Below are positions 8,118 through 18,588 of a stretch of 64,000 nucleotides of DNA, one piece after another. The DNA is from Marinococcus halotolerans DSM 16375 (GTDB lineage: Bacteria > Bacillota > Bacilli > Bacillales > Marinococcaceae), in assembly GCF_000420725.1 (NCBI RefSeq), contig NZ_ATVM01000010.1:1-64000 (forward strand). Reading direction: 5' to 3'. The notes under the pieces are model-generated. The model did not search any database. It was not told the DNA's origin and worked only from the letters and a program-made list of their open reading frames with translations. Numbering within the stretch: position 1 is the stretch's first letter; every line of letters begins with the position of its first letter. A program made the translations under genes and the position numbers.

Positions 8118-8154
8118 AGAGCTTCAGCAGGCAGCACCTGCTGAAGCTTTTTTA
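8118..8154 (+). terminator. rho-independent terminator of lepB
   Basis: Perfect stem GCTTCAGCAGG / CCTGCTGAAGC followed by six T. It lies directly after the lepB stop and also faces the end of msrA. Confidence 0.9.
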
Positions 8155-8170
8155 TGGCTTACAATTGTTA

Positions 8171-8737
8171 TTAATTTCCGGGAGAGCTGTCCCAGTGAGT
8201 TTCAATAAATTCATCCCGGCCGGAGAGGGCACGGTCTTTTTTATAGGCCTCCCGTTCTTTTTTATAAAAGTTCTGATGGGATTCCTCAGCCGGGTAAAAA
8301 GGTTCCGCCGGTCTGATCTCCGTTACCACGGGGTTACGGAACCGGCCGCTTTCTTCTACCAGCTGCCTTGATGCTTCCGCCAGCCGGCGCTGTTCTTCGG
8401 TATGATAGAAAATGGCCGTCTGGTATTGAGGACCGCGATCATGGAATTGACCATGGGGATCTGTCGGATCAATTTGAGGCCAGTATAGATCGAGCAGCTG
8501 CTGGTAGGAAAACAGCGCAGAATCAAACTCAATCTGAACTGCTTCTCTATGGCCTGTGGTACCGGCTTTTACCTGTTCGTACGAAGGGTGGGCGACACTG
8601 CCGCCAGTATAGCCGGATGTAATGGATATAATGCCGGGGAGCTCGTCAAAGGGCTGTACCATGCACCAGAAGCACCCGCCGGCAAAGGTTGCCAGTTCTT
8701 TATTTTGTGTCTCATTTTGCTGGGTCATTGCGAACAC
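8171..8737 (-). CDS. msrA: peptide-methionine (S)-S-oxide reductase MsrA
   Basis: Repairs oxidised methionine (the S epimer) in proteins. The catalytic motif GGCFWC is at residues 20-25, followed by the conserved GYTGG and the [19 protein letters not shown] signature. The first possible start is GTG at 8737 (Met-Phe-Ala-Met); an ATG three codons later is equally possible. No MsrB domain is fused and no msrB follows. It is convergent with lepB and divergent from glpP. Confidence 0.94.
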   Translation of the reverse strand: MFAMTQQNETQNKELATFAGGCFWCMVQPFDELPGIISITSGYTGGSVAHPSYEQVKAGTTGHREAVQIEFDSALFSYQQLLDLYWPQIDPTDPHGQFHDRGPQYQTAIFYHTEEQRRLAEASRQLVEESGRFRNPVVTEIRPAEPFYPAEESHQNFYKKEREAYKKDRALSGRDEFIETHWDSSPGN

Positions 8738-8846
8738 CGTCCATCACCTGTATAGTATTTTTTGTATTTGTGTAAAGTATAGCACAGCAAAAAGCAGTCG
8801 TAATTCAAAAAGCCTGAATACAAAAAAGAGATAGAGGAGGAAAGAT

Positions 8847-9392
8847 ATGCTTACCGGCCAAAAAATTCTGCCAGCAGCCCGTAATGAGAGGGAGTTTGAA
8901 AAAGCGCTCAATACCTCCGGGCAGTACGTAGTCATTTTGAATGTGCATCTGGCAAAGCTTAAAAGCTTGATACAGTTAAGCAAACGGGCAGAAAAAAAAG
9001 TGCTTTTGCATGCAGATCTGGTCCAGGGACTCGCCCATGATGATTCCGCGGCCCAGTTTTTATGCCAAAATATCCGTCCGGACGGGTTAATCAGTACTCG
9101 CCGGCAGATTCTTACCACTGCTAAAAAAAATAATCTTATTACGGTGCAGCGCTTGTTTTTACTGGATTCACTGGCCCTTGAAACAAGCTATAAGCTGCTT
9201 GAAGACATTAAGCCGGACATGGTAGAGCTTCTGCCGGGTATTGTACCCTCTATGATTAAGGAAGTAGCAGAAAACAAAAATGTGCCTGTTATCGCAGGCG
9301 GTCTGATTCGGTCGCAGGAAGAAGTTTCTGCCGCCTGGAACGCAGGAGCGTCGGCCATATCGACGACGGAAAAATCATTATGGCCAAAATAG
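8847..9392 (+). CDS. glpP: glycerol-3-phosphate responsive antiterminator GlpP
   Basis: RNA-binding regulator that, with glycerol-3-phosphate, prevents termination in the leaders of glycerol genes. The protein shows the GlpP TIM-barrel-like core: LLHADLVQGLAHDD, DGLISTRRQIL, the RLFLLDSLAL helix, PDMVELLPGIVP and VIAGGLI. The length of 181 aa is typical. A strong ribosome site GAGGAGGAAAG precedes the ATG. It is followed 26 bp later by glpK, so the two are one operon. Its likely RNA target in this window is the glpD leader at 10989-11036. Confidence 0.95.
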   Translation: MLTGQKILPAARNEREFEKALNTSGQYVVILNVHLAKLKSLIQLSKRAEKKVLLHADLVQGLAHDDSAAQFLCQNIRPDGLISTRRQILTTAKKNNLITVQRLFLLDSLALETSYKLLEDIKPDMVELLPGIVPSMIKEVAENKNVPVIAGGLIRSQEEVSAAWNAGASAISTTEKSLWPK

Positions 9393-9403
9393 AGAAAAGA
9401 TAA

Positions 9404-10915
<1,512 letters not shown>

Positions 10916-10924
10916 ACATATCGG

Positions 10925-10953
10925 TTGCATTTGAATGAAAGAGCGATTACAAT
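10925..10953 (+). promoter_or_regulatory. probable glpD promoter
   Basis: -35 TTGCAT (10925-10930) and -10 TACAAT (10948-10953) with a 17-bp spacer, immediately after glpK. A weak catabolite-responsive-like half (AGCGATTACA) overlaps it, but the left half does not match the consensus. Confidence 0.5.
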
Positions 10954-10985
10954 TAGGTTAAGTTAATAAATGGTCGGAGATGCAG

Positions 10986-11038
10986 AGAGACCGCAGATAC
11001 CCTTCATGCCAGAAGAGGAGATCTGCGGTCTTTTTTAC
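10986..11038 (+). promoter_or_regulatory. glpD leader terminator, likely GlpP antitermination target
   Basis: Inverted repeat GACCGCAGAT (10989-10998) with ATCTGCGGTC (11021-11030) and a T6 tract, enclosing a 22-nt loop. It stands between the promoter and glpD, not after a coding region with its own need for termination only. In B. subtilis glpD such a leader terminator is overcome by GlpP with glycerol-3-phosphate, and glpP is encoded 2 kb upstream here. Confidence 0.75.
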
Positions 11039-11068
11039 TCTCTGATATTTTAAAAGGGGATGAAATGA

Positions 11069-12757
11069 ATGGCAGATCAACGTTTTTCAGCACTATCACG
11101 CAAAGAGCGTTTGAGAAATATGACAGAGACCCACCTCGACGTGCTCGTTATCGGAGGCGGCATCACCGGAGCGGGCATTACACTGGACGCTACAGCCCGT
11201 GGCCTTAACACGGCCTGCATTGAAATGCAGGACTTTGCAGCAGGTACGTCGAGCCGTTCGACTAAGCTTGTACACGGGGGACTTCGTTATCTCGAACAGT
11301 TTGAAATTAAACTTGTAGCAGAAGTAGGCAGAGAGCGGGCCATTGTGTATGAAAATGCGCCGCACGTGACCGAACCGGAATGGATGCTGCTCCCAATCGT
11401 AAAGGGCGGAAATCTTGGGAAAACCACCACTTCATTCGGTCTGCAGGTATACGACCGCCTGGCCCAGGTGAACAAGCATGAACGCCGCTATATGCTTAAC
11501 AAAAAAAATACGCTTAAAAAGGAACCGCTGCTCCGTGAAGAAAATCTTCTCGGCGGAGGTGTCTATGTTGAATACCGCACGGATGATGCGAGACTGACGC
11601 TCGAAGCGATGAAAAAAGCTGTGGAACTCGGCGCAGACGCCGTTAACTATGCCAAAGCAACTGATCTTTTATATGATAATGGCAAGCTGATCGGGGTGGA
11701 AGTAAAAGACCTGATCAATAATGAAACCCACCGCATTTATGCGGATCATGTTGTTAACGCTGCCGGTCCGTGGGTGGACACCCTCAGAAAAGTAGACGGC
11801 TCCAACAAAGGCAAACTCCTGCATCATACAAAAGGCATCCACCTTGTGTTTGATCTCAGCCGTTTCCCACTCCGCCAGGCTACGTATTTTGACGCTCCGG
11901 ACGGACGGATGATCTTTGCCATCCCAAGAGGGAATAAAGCGTACGTAGGCACCACAGATACGGATTACGGCGCAAATCTCGAAGAGCCGCGCGTCTCCCG
12001 GGAAGACCGCGACTATATTTTAGAAGTAACGAATTATGAATTCCCATCCCTCAAGCTGAAAGCAGAGGATGTGGAATCAAGCTGGTCCGGCATCCGCCCC
12101 CTCATTCAGGAGGAAGGAAAATCAGCCTCTGAAATTTCCCGGAAGGATGAAATTTTCGTTTCCGATTCAGGGTTGATCTCCATTGCAGGCGGTAAATTGA
12201 CCGGCTACCGTAAAATGGCAGAGCGGATTGTCGATGTAGTGGTTGATAAGATGAATATTCACGCTCCGTGTCCGACGCAGGATATCCGGCTTTCCGGCGG
12301 TGAAGTGGGCGGCTCCTCCGGCTATGAAACATTTGCCGTAAAAGAAGCCTACCGCGGTGAAGCACTTGGAATGACCAGAGACGAGACAGAGGACCTGTTC
12401 CGCTTCTACGGGGCGAACGGCCTGAAGATGCTCCAGCTGCTTGAAGAAAACCTTGAGGAAGCGAAAAACAGCGGTATGCCATTAAAGCTTGCGGCACGGC
12501 TGTTGTACGCGCTCGAATATGAAATGGCAGTTACGCCGCTTGACTTCCTGAACAGAAGAACGTCCTTCCTGTTCTTTGATATGCCGGAGCTGAAGCGCTG
12601 GAAAGAACCGGTAACGGCATTTATGAAGAAATCGTTGAACTGGTCCGAGGAAGAAACCAAAGCCTACACGGAAGAGCTTGAGTCTGAAATTGCCTATGCG
12701 ACGAAGCCTTATGAAGACGTTGACGATCAAAAAGCCAGGGAAAAACAAGCAAACTAA
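11069..12757 (+). CDS. glpD: aerobic glycerol-3-phosphate dehydrogenase
   Basis: FAD enzyme at the inner face of the membrane that oxidises glycerol-3-phosphate to dihydroxyacetone phosphate and feeds electrons to quinone. The FAD-binding VLVIGGGITGAGITLDA is at about residues 26-42. It is followed by GTSSRSTKLVHGGLRYLEQFE, the conserved ISIAGGKLTGYRKMAE and the C-terminal DAO-C helical domain. Length 562 aa is usual. The ATG at 11069 gives MADQRF. It has its own promoter and leader separate from glpPK. Confidence 0.96.
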   Translation: MADQRFSALSRKERLRNMTETHLDVLVIGGGITGAGITLDATARGLNTACIEMQDFAAGTSSRSTKLVHGGLRYLEQFEIKLVAEVGRERAIVYENAPHVTEPEWMLLPIVKGGNLGKTTTSFGLQVYDRLAQVNKHERRYMLNKKNTLKKEPLLREENLLGGGVYVEYRTDDARLTLEAMKKAVELGADAVNYAKATDLLYDNGKLIGVEVKDLINNETHRIYADHVVNAAGPWVDTLRKVDGSNKGKLLHHTKGIHLVFDLSRFPLRQATYFDAPDGRMIFAIPRGNKAYVGTTDTDYGANLEEPRVSREDRDYILEVTNYEFPSLKLKAEDVESSWSGIRPLIQEEGKSASEISRKDEIFVSDSGLISIAGGKLTGYRKMAERIVDVVVDKMNIHAPCPTQDIRLSGGEVGGSSGYETFAVKEAYRGEALGMTRDETEDLFRFYGANGLKMLQLLEENLEEAKNSGMPLKLAARLLYALEYEMAVTPLDFLNRRTSFLFFDMPELKRWKEPVTAFMKKSLNWSEEETKAYTEELESEIAYATKPYEDVDDQKAREKQAN

Positions 12758-12767
12758 TATAATTTCA

Positions 12768-12808
12768 TCAAAGCGCCTGCTCTTTAACCAGAGCGGGCGT
12801 TTTGTTTT
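12768..12808 (+). terminator. rho-independent terminator of glpD
   Basis: Stem GCGCCTGCTCT / AGAGCGGGCGT (imperfect) followed by TTTGTTTT. Confidence 0.75.
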
Positions 12809-12918
12809 GAAAAGAAGGAATGCCGGAAAACCATGGTAGAAACGCGTGCTTTCTTATATACTGGTAACAGGCGGCTTTACTGAGAAATACTATAAACGCT
12901 TCAGGAGTGATTATACAT

Positions 12919-14658
12919 ATGAGTTGGACGGAGCACTGGAATCGATGGAAAAACCATGCCTTTATAGAAGAAGCATGGAAAGAAAAGCTTCATGAACTGG
13001 ATGAAACAGAGGCAGAGGATTACTTTTATCAATATCTGGCATTTGGGACCGGAGGAATGCGTGGAGAAATCGGCCCTGGAACGAATAGAATGAATACATA
13101 CACGATCCGCCGCGCAGCTGTGGGCCTTGCACGGTATATAGAAAATGCCGGCGCCGAGGCAAAATCTCGTGGAGTGGCTGTCGCATTTGACCCGCGCCAC
13201 TATTCGGAAAAATTTGCGCTTGAAACAGCACAGACGCTCGGGGCACACGGTATCCAGGTATACTTGTTTGAAGATCTGCGCCCGACTCCCGAGCTCTCGT
13301 TTGCGGTGCGTAGAACCTATGCATTTGCCGGGGTAGTAATTACAGCAAGCCATAACCCGCCGGAATACAACGGGTTCAAAGTTTACGGGGAAGACGGGGG
13401 GCAGTTCCCGCCGGGTCCTGCGGATGAGTTGATCACTTACGTGGAATCGGTCGAAAATGAGCTGGAAATCCGGGTGAAGGACAGCAGCACCATGCAGGAG
13501 GAAGGGCTTCTCGTGATGCTTGGAGAAGAAACTGATGCAGCTTACGATAAAGCGCTGCAGTCAATTCTGCTGCAGCCGGAGATGATCAAAGAAAACGGAA
13601 GCGATTTGAATGTAGTGTTTACACCACTGCACGGAACAGCGAAGGACCCGGTATTGCGTGCGCTCGCTGCAGCTGGCTTTCAAAACGTATCCACAGTGGA
13701 GGAGCAGTTAACACCTGATCCGGAATTTTCCACCGTGCAGAGCCCGAATCCTGAAGAGAAGGAAGCCTTTGCAAAAGCGATTCAGGTAGGTGAAAACAAT
13801 GATGCGGATATACTGATTGGCACCGACCCTGATGCGGACCGTATCGGCCTGGCGGCAAAAGACAGCAGCGGAGAGTTTGCGGTGCTCACTGGAAACCAGA
13901 CCGGAGCGCTGCTTCTTGATTATCTTCTCATGCAAAAAAAAGAGGCAGGCTCCCTTCCTGCAAATGGCATTGTCATGAAAACGATCGTTACTTCTGAACT
14001 CGGAAGAGCTATAGCAGAACATTACGGCCAGGCATGCGAGGACACGCTCACAGGGTTTAAATTCATTGGTGAAAAAATTAAAACCTATAATGAAACAGGG
14101 GAGTATGCCTTTCAGTTTGGTTATGAGGAGTCCTACGGGTATTTGATCGGGGACTTTGTGCGCGATAAAGATGCGGTGCAGGCCGCACTTTTAATCGCGG
14201 AGATGGCCCTGTGGCACAAAGAGCAGGGACGCACTGTGTATGAAGGGCTGATGGATATTTACAGTCGTTATGGATATTTCATGGAAGGGCTGGATTCCTT
14301 AACGAAAAAAGGAAAAGAAGGCGCGGAGCAAATTGATCATCTAATCGAAACATTCCGCACGGAGCCTCCTGAGCGGGTAAGTGGCGCTTCTATCCAAAAG
14401 GTAGAGGATTACAAAACGGGCGAACGTACGTATTTGCTTGAAAGTGGAAAAACAGAGCCTATTGCGCTTCCATCTTCGAATGTGCTGAAGTTTTTTACAG
14501 ATGATGAATCCTGGTTCTGTCTTCGTCCTTCAGGCACAGAACCAAAAGTGAAGTTTTATTTCGGTGTTAAGGGAGAGACGTTCAAGCAGACAGAGGAAAA
14601 GCTTCTTCAGTTAAAAATGGATGTTATGGCAATGGTGCATGAACGTCTCGGGGAATAA
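12919..14658 (+). CDS. pgcA: phospho-sugar mutase (alpha-phosphoglucomutase family)
   Basis: Interconverts glucose-1-phosphate and glucose-6-phosphate for UDP-glucose, teichoic acid anchor and glycolipid synthesis. The active-site phosphoserine loop TASHNPPEYNG is at residues 142-152, the metal loop GTDPDADR near 300, the sugar loop GYEESYGY near 410 and the phosphate-binding RPSGTEPKVKFY near 540. The start is ATG 12919, since the in-frame GTG at 12907 overlaps the AGGAG ribosome site. The length of 579 aa fits PgcA. Confidence 0.93.
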   Translation: MSWTEHWNRWKNHAFIEEAWKEKLHELDETEAEDYFYQYLAFGTGGMRGEIGPGTNRMNTYTIRRAAVGLARYIENAGAEAKSRGVAVAFDPRHYSEKFALETAQTLGAHGIQVYLFEDLRPTPELSFAVRRTYAFAGVVITASHNPPEYNGFKVYGEDGGQFPPGPADELITYVESVENELEIRVKDSSTMQEEGLLVMLGEETDAAYDKALQSILLQPEMIKENGSDLNVVFTPLHGTAKDPVLRALAAAGFQNVSTVEEQLTPDPEFSTVQSPNPEEKEAFAKAIQVGENNDADILIGTDPDADRIGLAAKDSSGEFAVLTGNQTGALLLDYLLMQKKEAGSLPANGIVMKTIVTSELGRAIAEHYGQACEDTLTGFKFIGEKIKTYNETGEYAFQFGYEESYGYLIGDFVRDKDAVQAALLIAEMALWHKEQGRTVYEGLMDIYSRYGYFMEGLDSLTKKGKEGAEQIDHLIETFRTEPPERVSGASIQKVEDYKTGERTYLLESGKTEPIALPSSNVLKFFTDDESWFCLRPSGTEPKVKFYFGVKGETFKQTEEKLLQLKMDVMAMVHERLGE

Positions 14659-14730
14659 AAAAGCCTGCAGAGCAAAAAGAAGGTACCGCTTGTTTTTGCC
14701 TTCTAACGGCTCAAAAGGAGGTCGCTTTGC

Positions 14731-15555
14731 ATGCAGTCATGGCTAGAGGACTATTTACACATTTTGAAACTGAAAATAGAACAGCCGAATGTTCGCTTTT
14801 TGACAAAATTGATTCGCTCCCATCTGCAGCAGTTTCCATTTGAAAACGTAGGTAAATTAATTGAAGCGGGGGAGAGTGAAGAAGCCGGAGTGTCGATGTC
14901 AGTTGATTCATTCTTATACAGGCGCCAGGTCTACCAGATGGGTGGCACGTGCTATACGTTGAATATCCATTTTCATCAGCTGCTGCAGGCACTGGGCTTT
15001 TCCGCGAGGCTCATTTATTTAAATGAAGACCACGTGTCCGTCCGGGTAGAAACCAATCAGCCGGGCTCTCCCCCTTATTTTGTAGACGTGGGCACGACCG
15101 CGCCGTTATTTGAGCCGATTCCTCTTCGCAGGGGGCTGCAGCGCTCGAAAAAATTTGACGGTGAGCAGCTGATATTTCATTATCAGAAAGACGCACGGTT
15201 GTATCGTTATATACGTATGAAAGACGGAAAGCAGGCAGATGAGTCGTGGGCATTTGACCCTGACCTAGAGGCAGGGGAGGCAGAGCTGCGGAATAAGGTC
15301 TGCAGATCCTACGCCCCGGACGCGCCGTATATGAATCAGCTGCGCCTGCAGCTTTGGGTCCCAGAAAAATATCTGCTGCTGTCTTTGAAAAACAATAAAC
15401 TTATTGCCCGAAAAGCAAATGGGGCCACTGTGACAAAATATATACATGATCTCCCGGCTCTTGAACGGGTAGTCCAGGAGGATTTTCGCCTGCATTATCT
15501 GCCGGTTCTCAAGGCAGCTTCACAGCTCGAAAAACGTATGTCCTGGGCGTTCTAA
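14731..15555 (+). CDS. arylamine N-acetyltransferase family protein
   Basis: Homologue of acetyl-CoA:arylamine N-acetyltransferases. The catalytic triad is visible as Cys74 (GGTCYTLN), His101 (EDHVSVRV) and Asp119 (YFVDVG). The QFPFENV segment near residue 35 is the family N-terminal hallmark. The usual Arg before GGxC is replaced by Met (QMGGTC), and the Glu after the Cys (CxE) is Thr, so substrate range may differ. GGAGG precedes the ATG closely. It ends in a strong terminator and is convergent with acyP. Confidence 0.85.
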   Translation: MQSWLEDYLHILKLKIEQPNVRFLTKLIRSHLQQFPFENVGKLIEAGESEEAGVSMSVDSFLYRRQVYQMGGTCYTLNIHFHQLLQALGFSARLIYLNEDHVSVRVETNQPGSPPYFVDVGTTAPLFEPIPLRRGLQRSKKFDGEQLIFHYQKDARLYRYIRMKDGKQADESWAFDPDLEAGEAELRNKVCRSYAPDAPYMNQLRLQLWVPEKYLLLSLKNNKLIARKANGATVTKYIHDLPALERVVQEDFRLHYLPVLKAASQLEKRMSWAF

Positions 15556-15600
15556 TAAAAAATCTCCGGCTGAAATAATCAGCCGGAGATTTTTTATTTA
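15556..15600. terminator. bidirectional rho-independent terminator
   Basis: Perfect stem AATCTCCGGCTGA / TCAGCCGGAGATT with flanking A-run and T-run, between two convergent genes. Confidence 0.92.
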
Positions 15601-15601
15601 A

Positions 15602-15874
15602 TTAGAAGCGAACGTCAAAGGACTCATTATGGTCGACAGAATCAAGATCAGACGTTTCGAGGCGCTCCACGGTAGAAAAAGGGCTGCCTTCCTGTACGGC
15701 GACAAGAAAGCGGTCCATATCCTGGGGCGTTCCTTCGGCTTCAATTTCAACAGCGCCGTTTGATTTGTTGCGGACCCAGCCGTGAATGTTATGCTTAACT
15801 GCTTCGGACTGGGTGAACTGCCGGAATCCGACGCCCTGAACATTTCCGTGTACTTCTACATGATAGCGTTTCAT
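15602..15874 (-). CDS. acyP: acylphosphatase
   Basis: Small enzyme (90 aa) that hydrolyses carboxyl-phosphate bonds. The signature GNVQGVGFRQFTQ holds the catalytic Arg, and the GWVRNKSNGAVEIEAEG segment holds the catalytic Asn. Three in-frame ATGs exist; ATG 15874 is 7 bases after AAAGGAG, while the ATG at 15880 is only one base away and is rejected. It is the last gene of a minus-strand run with the hypothetical gene and pdxK. Confidence 0.95.
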   Translation of the reverse strand: MKRYHVEVHGNVQGVGFRQFTQSEAVKHNIHGWVRNKSNGAVEIEAEGTPQDMDRFLVAVQEGSPFSTVERLETSDLDSVDHNESFDVRF

Positions 15875-15895
15875 TTGCATACTCCTTTCCATAGT

Positions 15896-16132
15896 TCACA
15901 CTTTTTTAAAATGCTGCTGAAACCAATGGTCCTGTTCTGGCGAAGGATGCTCACTGATCACATGCATCACGTCCTCTTCGTCGGTAGCCATCCAGACTCC
16001 GCTGTCATCGAAAAACCCTGGATAAATATAACCGTGACGGAAAAGAAGCTGAGGAGGATAAATTTCGATGACATCCATTTCGACGTGTTTATAAACACTT
16101 TTCGTGCATTGAAATAGTTCCAATTTGGTCAC
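15896..16132 (-). CDS. hypothetical protein, 78 aa
   Basis: Not recognised. A short soluble protein with aromatic and acidic residues, no signal peptide and no membrane segment. It could begin at GTG 16132 or at TTG 16123, which sits about 6 bases after AGGTGA; the TTG start would give 75 aa. It lies between pdxK and acyP on the same strand with small gaps, so it is probably co-transcribed. The frame is open to the end and no overlapping gene competes. Confidence 0.6.
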   Translation of the reverse strand: MTKLELFQCTKSVYKHVEMDVIEIYPPQLLFRHGYIYPGFFDDSGVWMATDEEDVMHVISEHPSPEQDHWFQQHFKKV

Positions 16133-16166
16133 CTGCTTATTTTCGCTCTTAGAGCCGAAAACGTAT

Positions 16167-16985
16167 TTAAGACTGGGGAGCGCGGTGGCGGTAGGCAGTG
16201 TGGTTTACAGAACCAACATGTTCGTTCAGGCGGAAGGACTCCTGAATAGAAGCCTGAATGAACTGTTTCGCCGTGTGGATTGCTTCCCGCACGCTCTTTT
16301 TGTTTGCAAGCTCTGCAGTAATAGCAGCAGAGAACGTGCAGCCGGCCCCGTGGGTATAATCCGTATTGATTTTTTCGGATTCGATATATTCAAAGCTATT
16401 GCCGTCATAAAGCACGTCAATTGATTTTTCAGCTCCGGTGTCTCCTCCGCCTTTGACAATAACAAAGGACGGGCCGAGCTGATAAATTTTTTCGGCAGCC
16501 GCTTTCATATCTTCGAGCGATTGCGGCAGAGGAACCTGAGCGAGCTGGGACGCTTCAAATAAGTTAGGAGTCACAATAAATGCCTTTGGTACAAGCGTGT
16601 CCCTCAAATAGGCATCCATTTCCGGATTAACCGGCTCATCAGCGCCTTTACATACCATCACCGGGTCCACAACCAGCTGTTCTACCTGATGCTCATCTAA
16701 TTTTTTCGCCACCAGTTCAATAACTTCTTTTGATCCAAGCATCCCTGTTTTCGCAGCTTGAACCCCGATACCTTTTAACACCGTGTCCAGCTGTGCTTCG
16801 AGCGTGGCTGTGTCGATAGGGTAGACGCGGTGAAACCAGTCGTTATCAGGGTCCTGGGCCACAATGGTAGTCAGGGAAACCATTCCGTAGGTACCGAGCT
16901 CCTGAAATGTTTTTAAGTCTGCCTGGATGCCGGCACCTCCACTCGTATCGGAGCCGGCTATCGTTAACGTTTTAGGTAAACTCAT
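16167..16985 (-). CDS. pdxK: pyridoxine/pyridoxal/pyridoxamine kinase (PdxK/ThiD family)
   Basis: Ribokinase-superfamily kinase of the ThiD-like clade, 272 aa. N-terminal TIAGSDTSGGAGIQADLKTFQE and the C-terminal THGAGCTFSAAITAEL (anion hole and catalytic Cys) are clear. The DPVMVCKGADE segment, where ThiD proper has a GTG-type continuation, matches the B. subtilis PdxK branch (vitamin B6 salvage to PLP). A hydroxymethylpyrimidine kinase side activity is possible. AAAGGAG lies 7 bases before the ATG. Confidence 0.9.
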   Translation of the reverse strand: MSLPKTLTIAGSDTSGGAGIQADLKTFQELGTYGMVSLTTIVAQDPDNDWFHRVYPIDTATLEAQLDTVLKGIGVQAAKTGMLGSKEVIELVAKKLDEHQVEQLVVDPVMVCKGADEPVNPEMDAYLRDTLVPKAFIVTPNLFEASQLAQVPLPQSLEDMKAAAEKIYQLGPSFVIVKGGGDTGAEKSIDVLYDGNSFEYIESEKINTDYTHGAGCTFSAAITAELANKKSVREAIHTAKQFIQASIQESFRLNEHVGSVNHTAYRHRAPQS

Positions 16986-17016
16986 AATAATCTCCTTTCA
17001 AAACATGATGAAAAAG

Positions 17017-18249
17017 CTATTCTGCCCATTCGCCGTTGCGGAACACAGGCTCTTTCGTACCATCGGGAAGAATGCCGTCTATATTCATATTTTCATTTCC
17101 AATCATAAAGTCAACATGGATAATACTTGTGTTTAAACCAGCCTGTTCCTTTTCCTCTTTGTTCATTTCCGGTCCATTTTCCACACAGAAAGCATAGGCA
17201 CTGCCAAGCGCAATATGATTGGAGGCATTTTCATCAAACAGCGTGTTGAAAAACAAAATGCCGGACTGCGAGATAGGGGAACTGTGCGGCACGAGGGCTA
17301 CTTCGCCAAGGCGGGCGGCACCTTCGTCTGAATTGATCAGGTGACGGAGAGTTTCTTCTCCTTCGCCGGCTTCCATGTCCGTAACAGCCCCGTCCTTGAA
17401 ATGCAGCTTAAAGCGGTCAATAACGCTGCCGCCATAGTTCAATGGTTTAGTATTGGTTACGTACCCGTTAACGAAATCCTTATGCGGAGCAGTAAATACT
17501 TCTTCTGTCGGCATATTCGGAATAAACGAAACGCCCGAGGTATTGGTGCTGCCGCCACCTGCCCAAACGTGTCCGTCGGGCAGGCCGATTTCAAGGTCCG
17601 TGCCGGGGGCGGTATAATGAAGCGATTTGTATTTTTTGGCATTCAGCCAATCGACCTTGGCCCGCAGAGTGCGATTATGGTCGTCCCAGGCCTGTACCGG
17701 ATCTTCTGTATCCGCCCGCACAGCGCTGAATATCCGATCCCAAAGAAGATCGATGGCACGGTCTTCCGGTTCATCCGGGAAAACTTTTTTGGCCCATCCC
17801 GCAGAAGGGGTGGAGATCACAAGCCAGCTGACACGGTCAGCCTGAATATAATCCCGGAATCCCTCCATAGCAGCGCCGGCTGCGTTGTTTGCATTGGCAA
17901 TTTTATCGGGGTCAACACCTTTGAGCAGATCAGGATCAGTGGATTTGACCGTGATAAAAGCCGCTCCTTCCCGGGCTAGCTGCTCTCTGCTTTCAGCACG
18001 CCAGGAAGGGAATTCGTGAAAAGCTTCCTCAGGCGCTTTTTCGTATTTAATTTTTGTCAGTTCGTCGTCGGCCCATTCCGGGTAGACATGTTTTGCGCCG
18101 GCATCGTATGCTGCTTCGGCGAGTCTTCTGACAAAAGGGGCAGCATCGATCGGAGCTGCAATAACTAAAGTCTGGCCGGGCTGGATATTAACGCCTTTAT
18201 CCACGGCAAGTTTTGCATAGTTGTGAAGTTTTTGTTCGAACGTTTTCAT
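17017..18249 (-). CDS. M29 family aminopeptidase
   Basis: Thermophilic-type (AmpS/PepS) metallo-aminopeptidase, 410 aa. The family features include TDLEIGLPDGHVWAGGG, NMPTEEVFTAP with a metal-binding Glu, RLGEVALVP, ILFFNTLFDENASNHIALG with a metal-binding His, and the C-terminal HVDFMIGNENMNIDGI. The start is the ATG at 18249 after AAAGGAAG; an upstream GTG-type extension to 18303 has no ribosome site. It is separated from pdxK by 31 bp and may be the first gene of that operon. Confidence 0.93.
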   Translation of the reverse strand: MKTFEQKLHNYAKLAVDKGVNIQPGQTLVIAAPIDAAPFVRRLAEAAYDAGAKHVYPEWADDELTKIKYEKAPEEAFHEFPSWRAESREQLAREGAAFITVKSTDPDLLKGVDPDKIANANNAAGAAMEGFRDYIQADRVSWLVISTPSAGWAKKVFPDEPEDRAIDLLWDRIFSAVRADTEDPVQAWDDHNRTLRAKVDWLNAKKYKSLHYTAPGTDLEIGLPDGHVWAGGGSTNTSGVSFIPNMPTEEVFTAPHKDFVNGYVTNTKPLNYGGSVIDRFKLHFKDGAVTDMEAGEGEETLRHLINSDEGAARLGEVALVPHSSPISQSGILFFNTLFDENASNHIALGSAYAFCVENGPEMNKEEKEQAGLNTSIIHVDFMIGNENMNIDGILPDGTKEPVFRNGEWAE

Positions 18250-18588
18250 GTCGGAAGCTTCCTTTCTCATACAGTACTGGATGGACGTAGACAGTGGTCT
18301 CAAATGTCTTTCATCATTATAACACGGGAGGTTTCATCATTCTTTTGCCGCGCACTGCTTTTTTTAAACCGGCCGGAAGTATAAAAAAGCCCTGCCGGAA
18401 TGCCCGGGCAGGGTACAAAAGGTATCGTACAGGTAAAGATGCATTCATCCAAGGAGAACCTGCCTATTCAGAATAGCATAGAATGAATAATAGCCTAATG
18501 CCGATGAGAAGTCGTCTCCGCCTGTTTTCAGGCATGAGCCGAAAAGAAACAGGCTCAAATTAAAAAATATAATTATATGCATATTGGA
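18250..18588. other. 338-bp intergenic region with minus-strand terminator
   Basis: No convincing gene. It carries a terminator for the lemA-like gene (18383-18413), two further small hairpins (GCCTGTTTTCAGGC near 18518 and GAGCC...GGCTC near 18536-18556), and must hold the promoter of the M29 gene near 18250-18330. A 60-codon plus-strand frame here has no ribosome site. Confidence 0.6.
18381..18415 (-). terminator. rho-independent terminator (minus strand)
   Basis: Stem CCCTGCC / GGCAGGG. Read on the minus strand it is followed by GCTTTTTTATA, so it ends transcription from the lemA side. Confidence 0.75.

Noticed and set aside
10931-10953. Catabolite-responsive element over the glpD promoter
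   Set aside because: Only the right half (AGCGATTACA) fits; the left TGWAA half has several mismatches.
18294-18476. 60-codon plus-strand ORF between the M29 aminopeptidase and lemA genes
   Set aside because: No ribosome site, crosses a terminator hairpin, and has no recognisable features.
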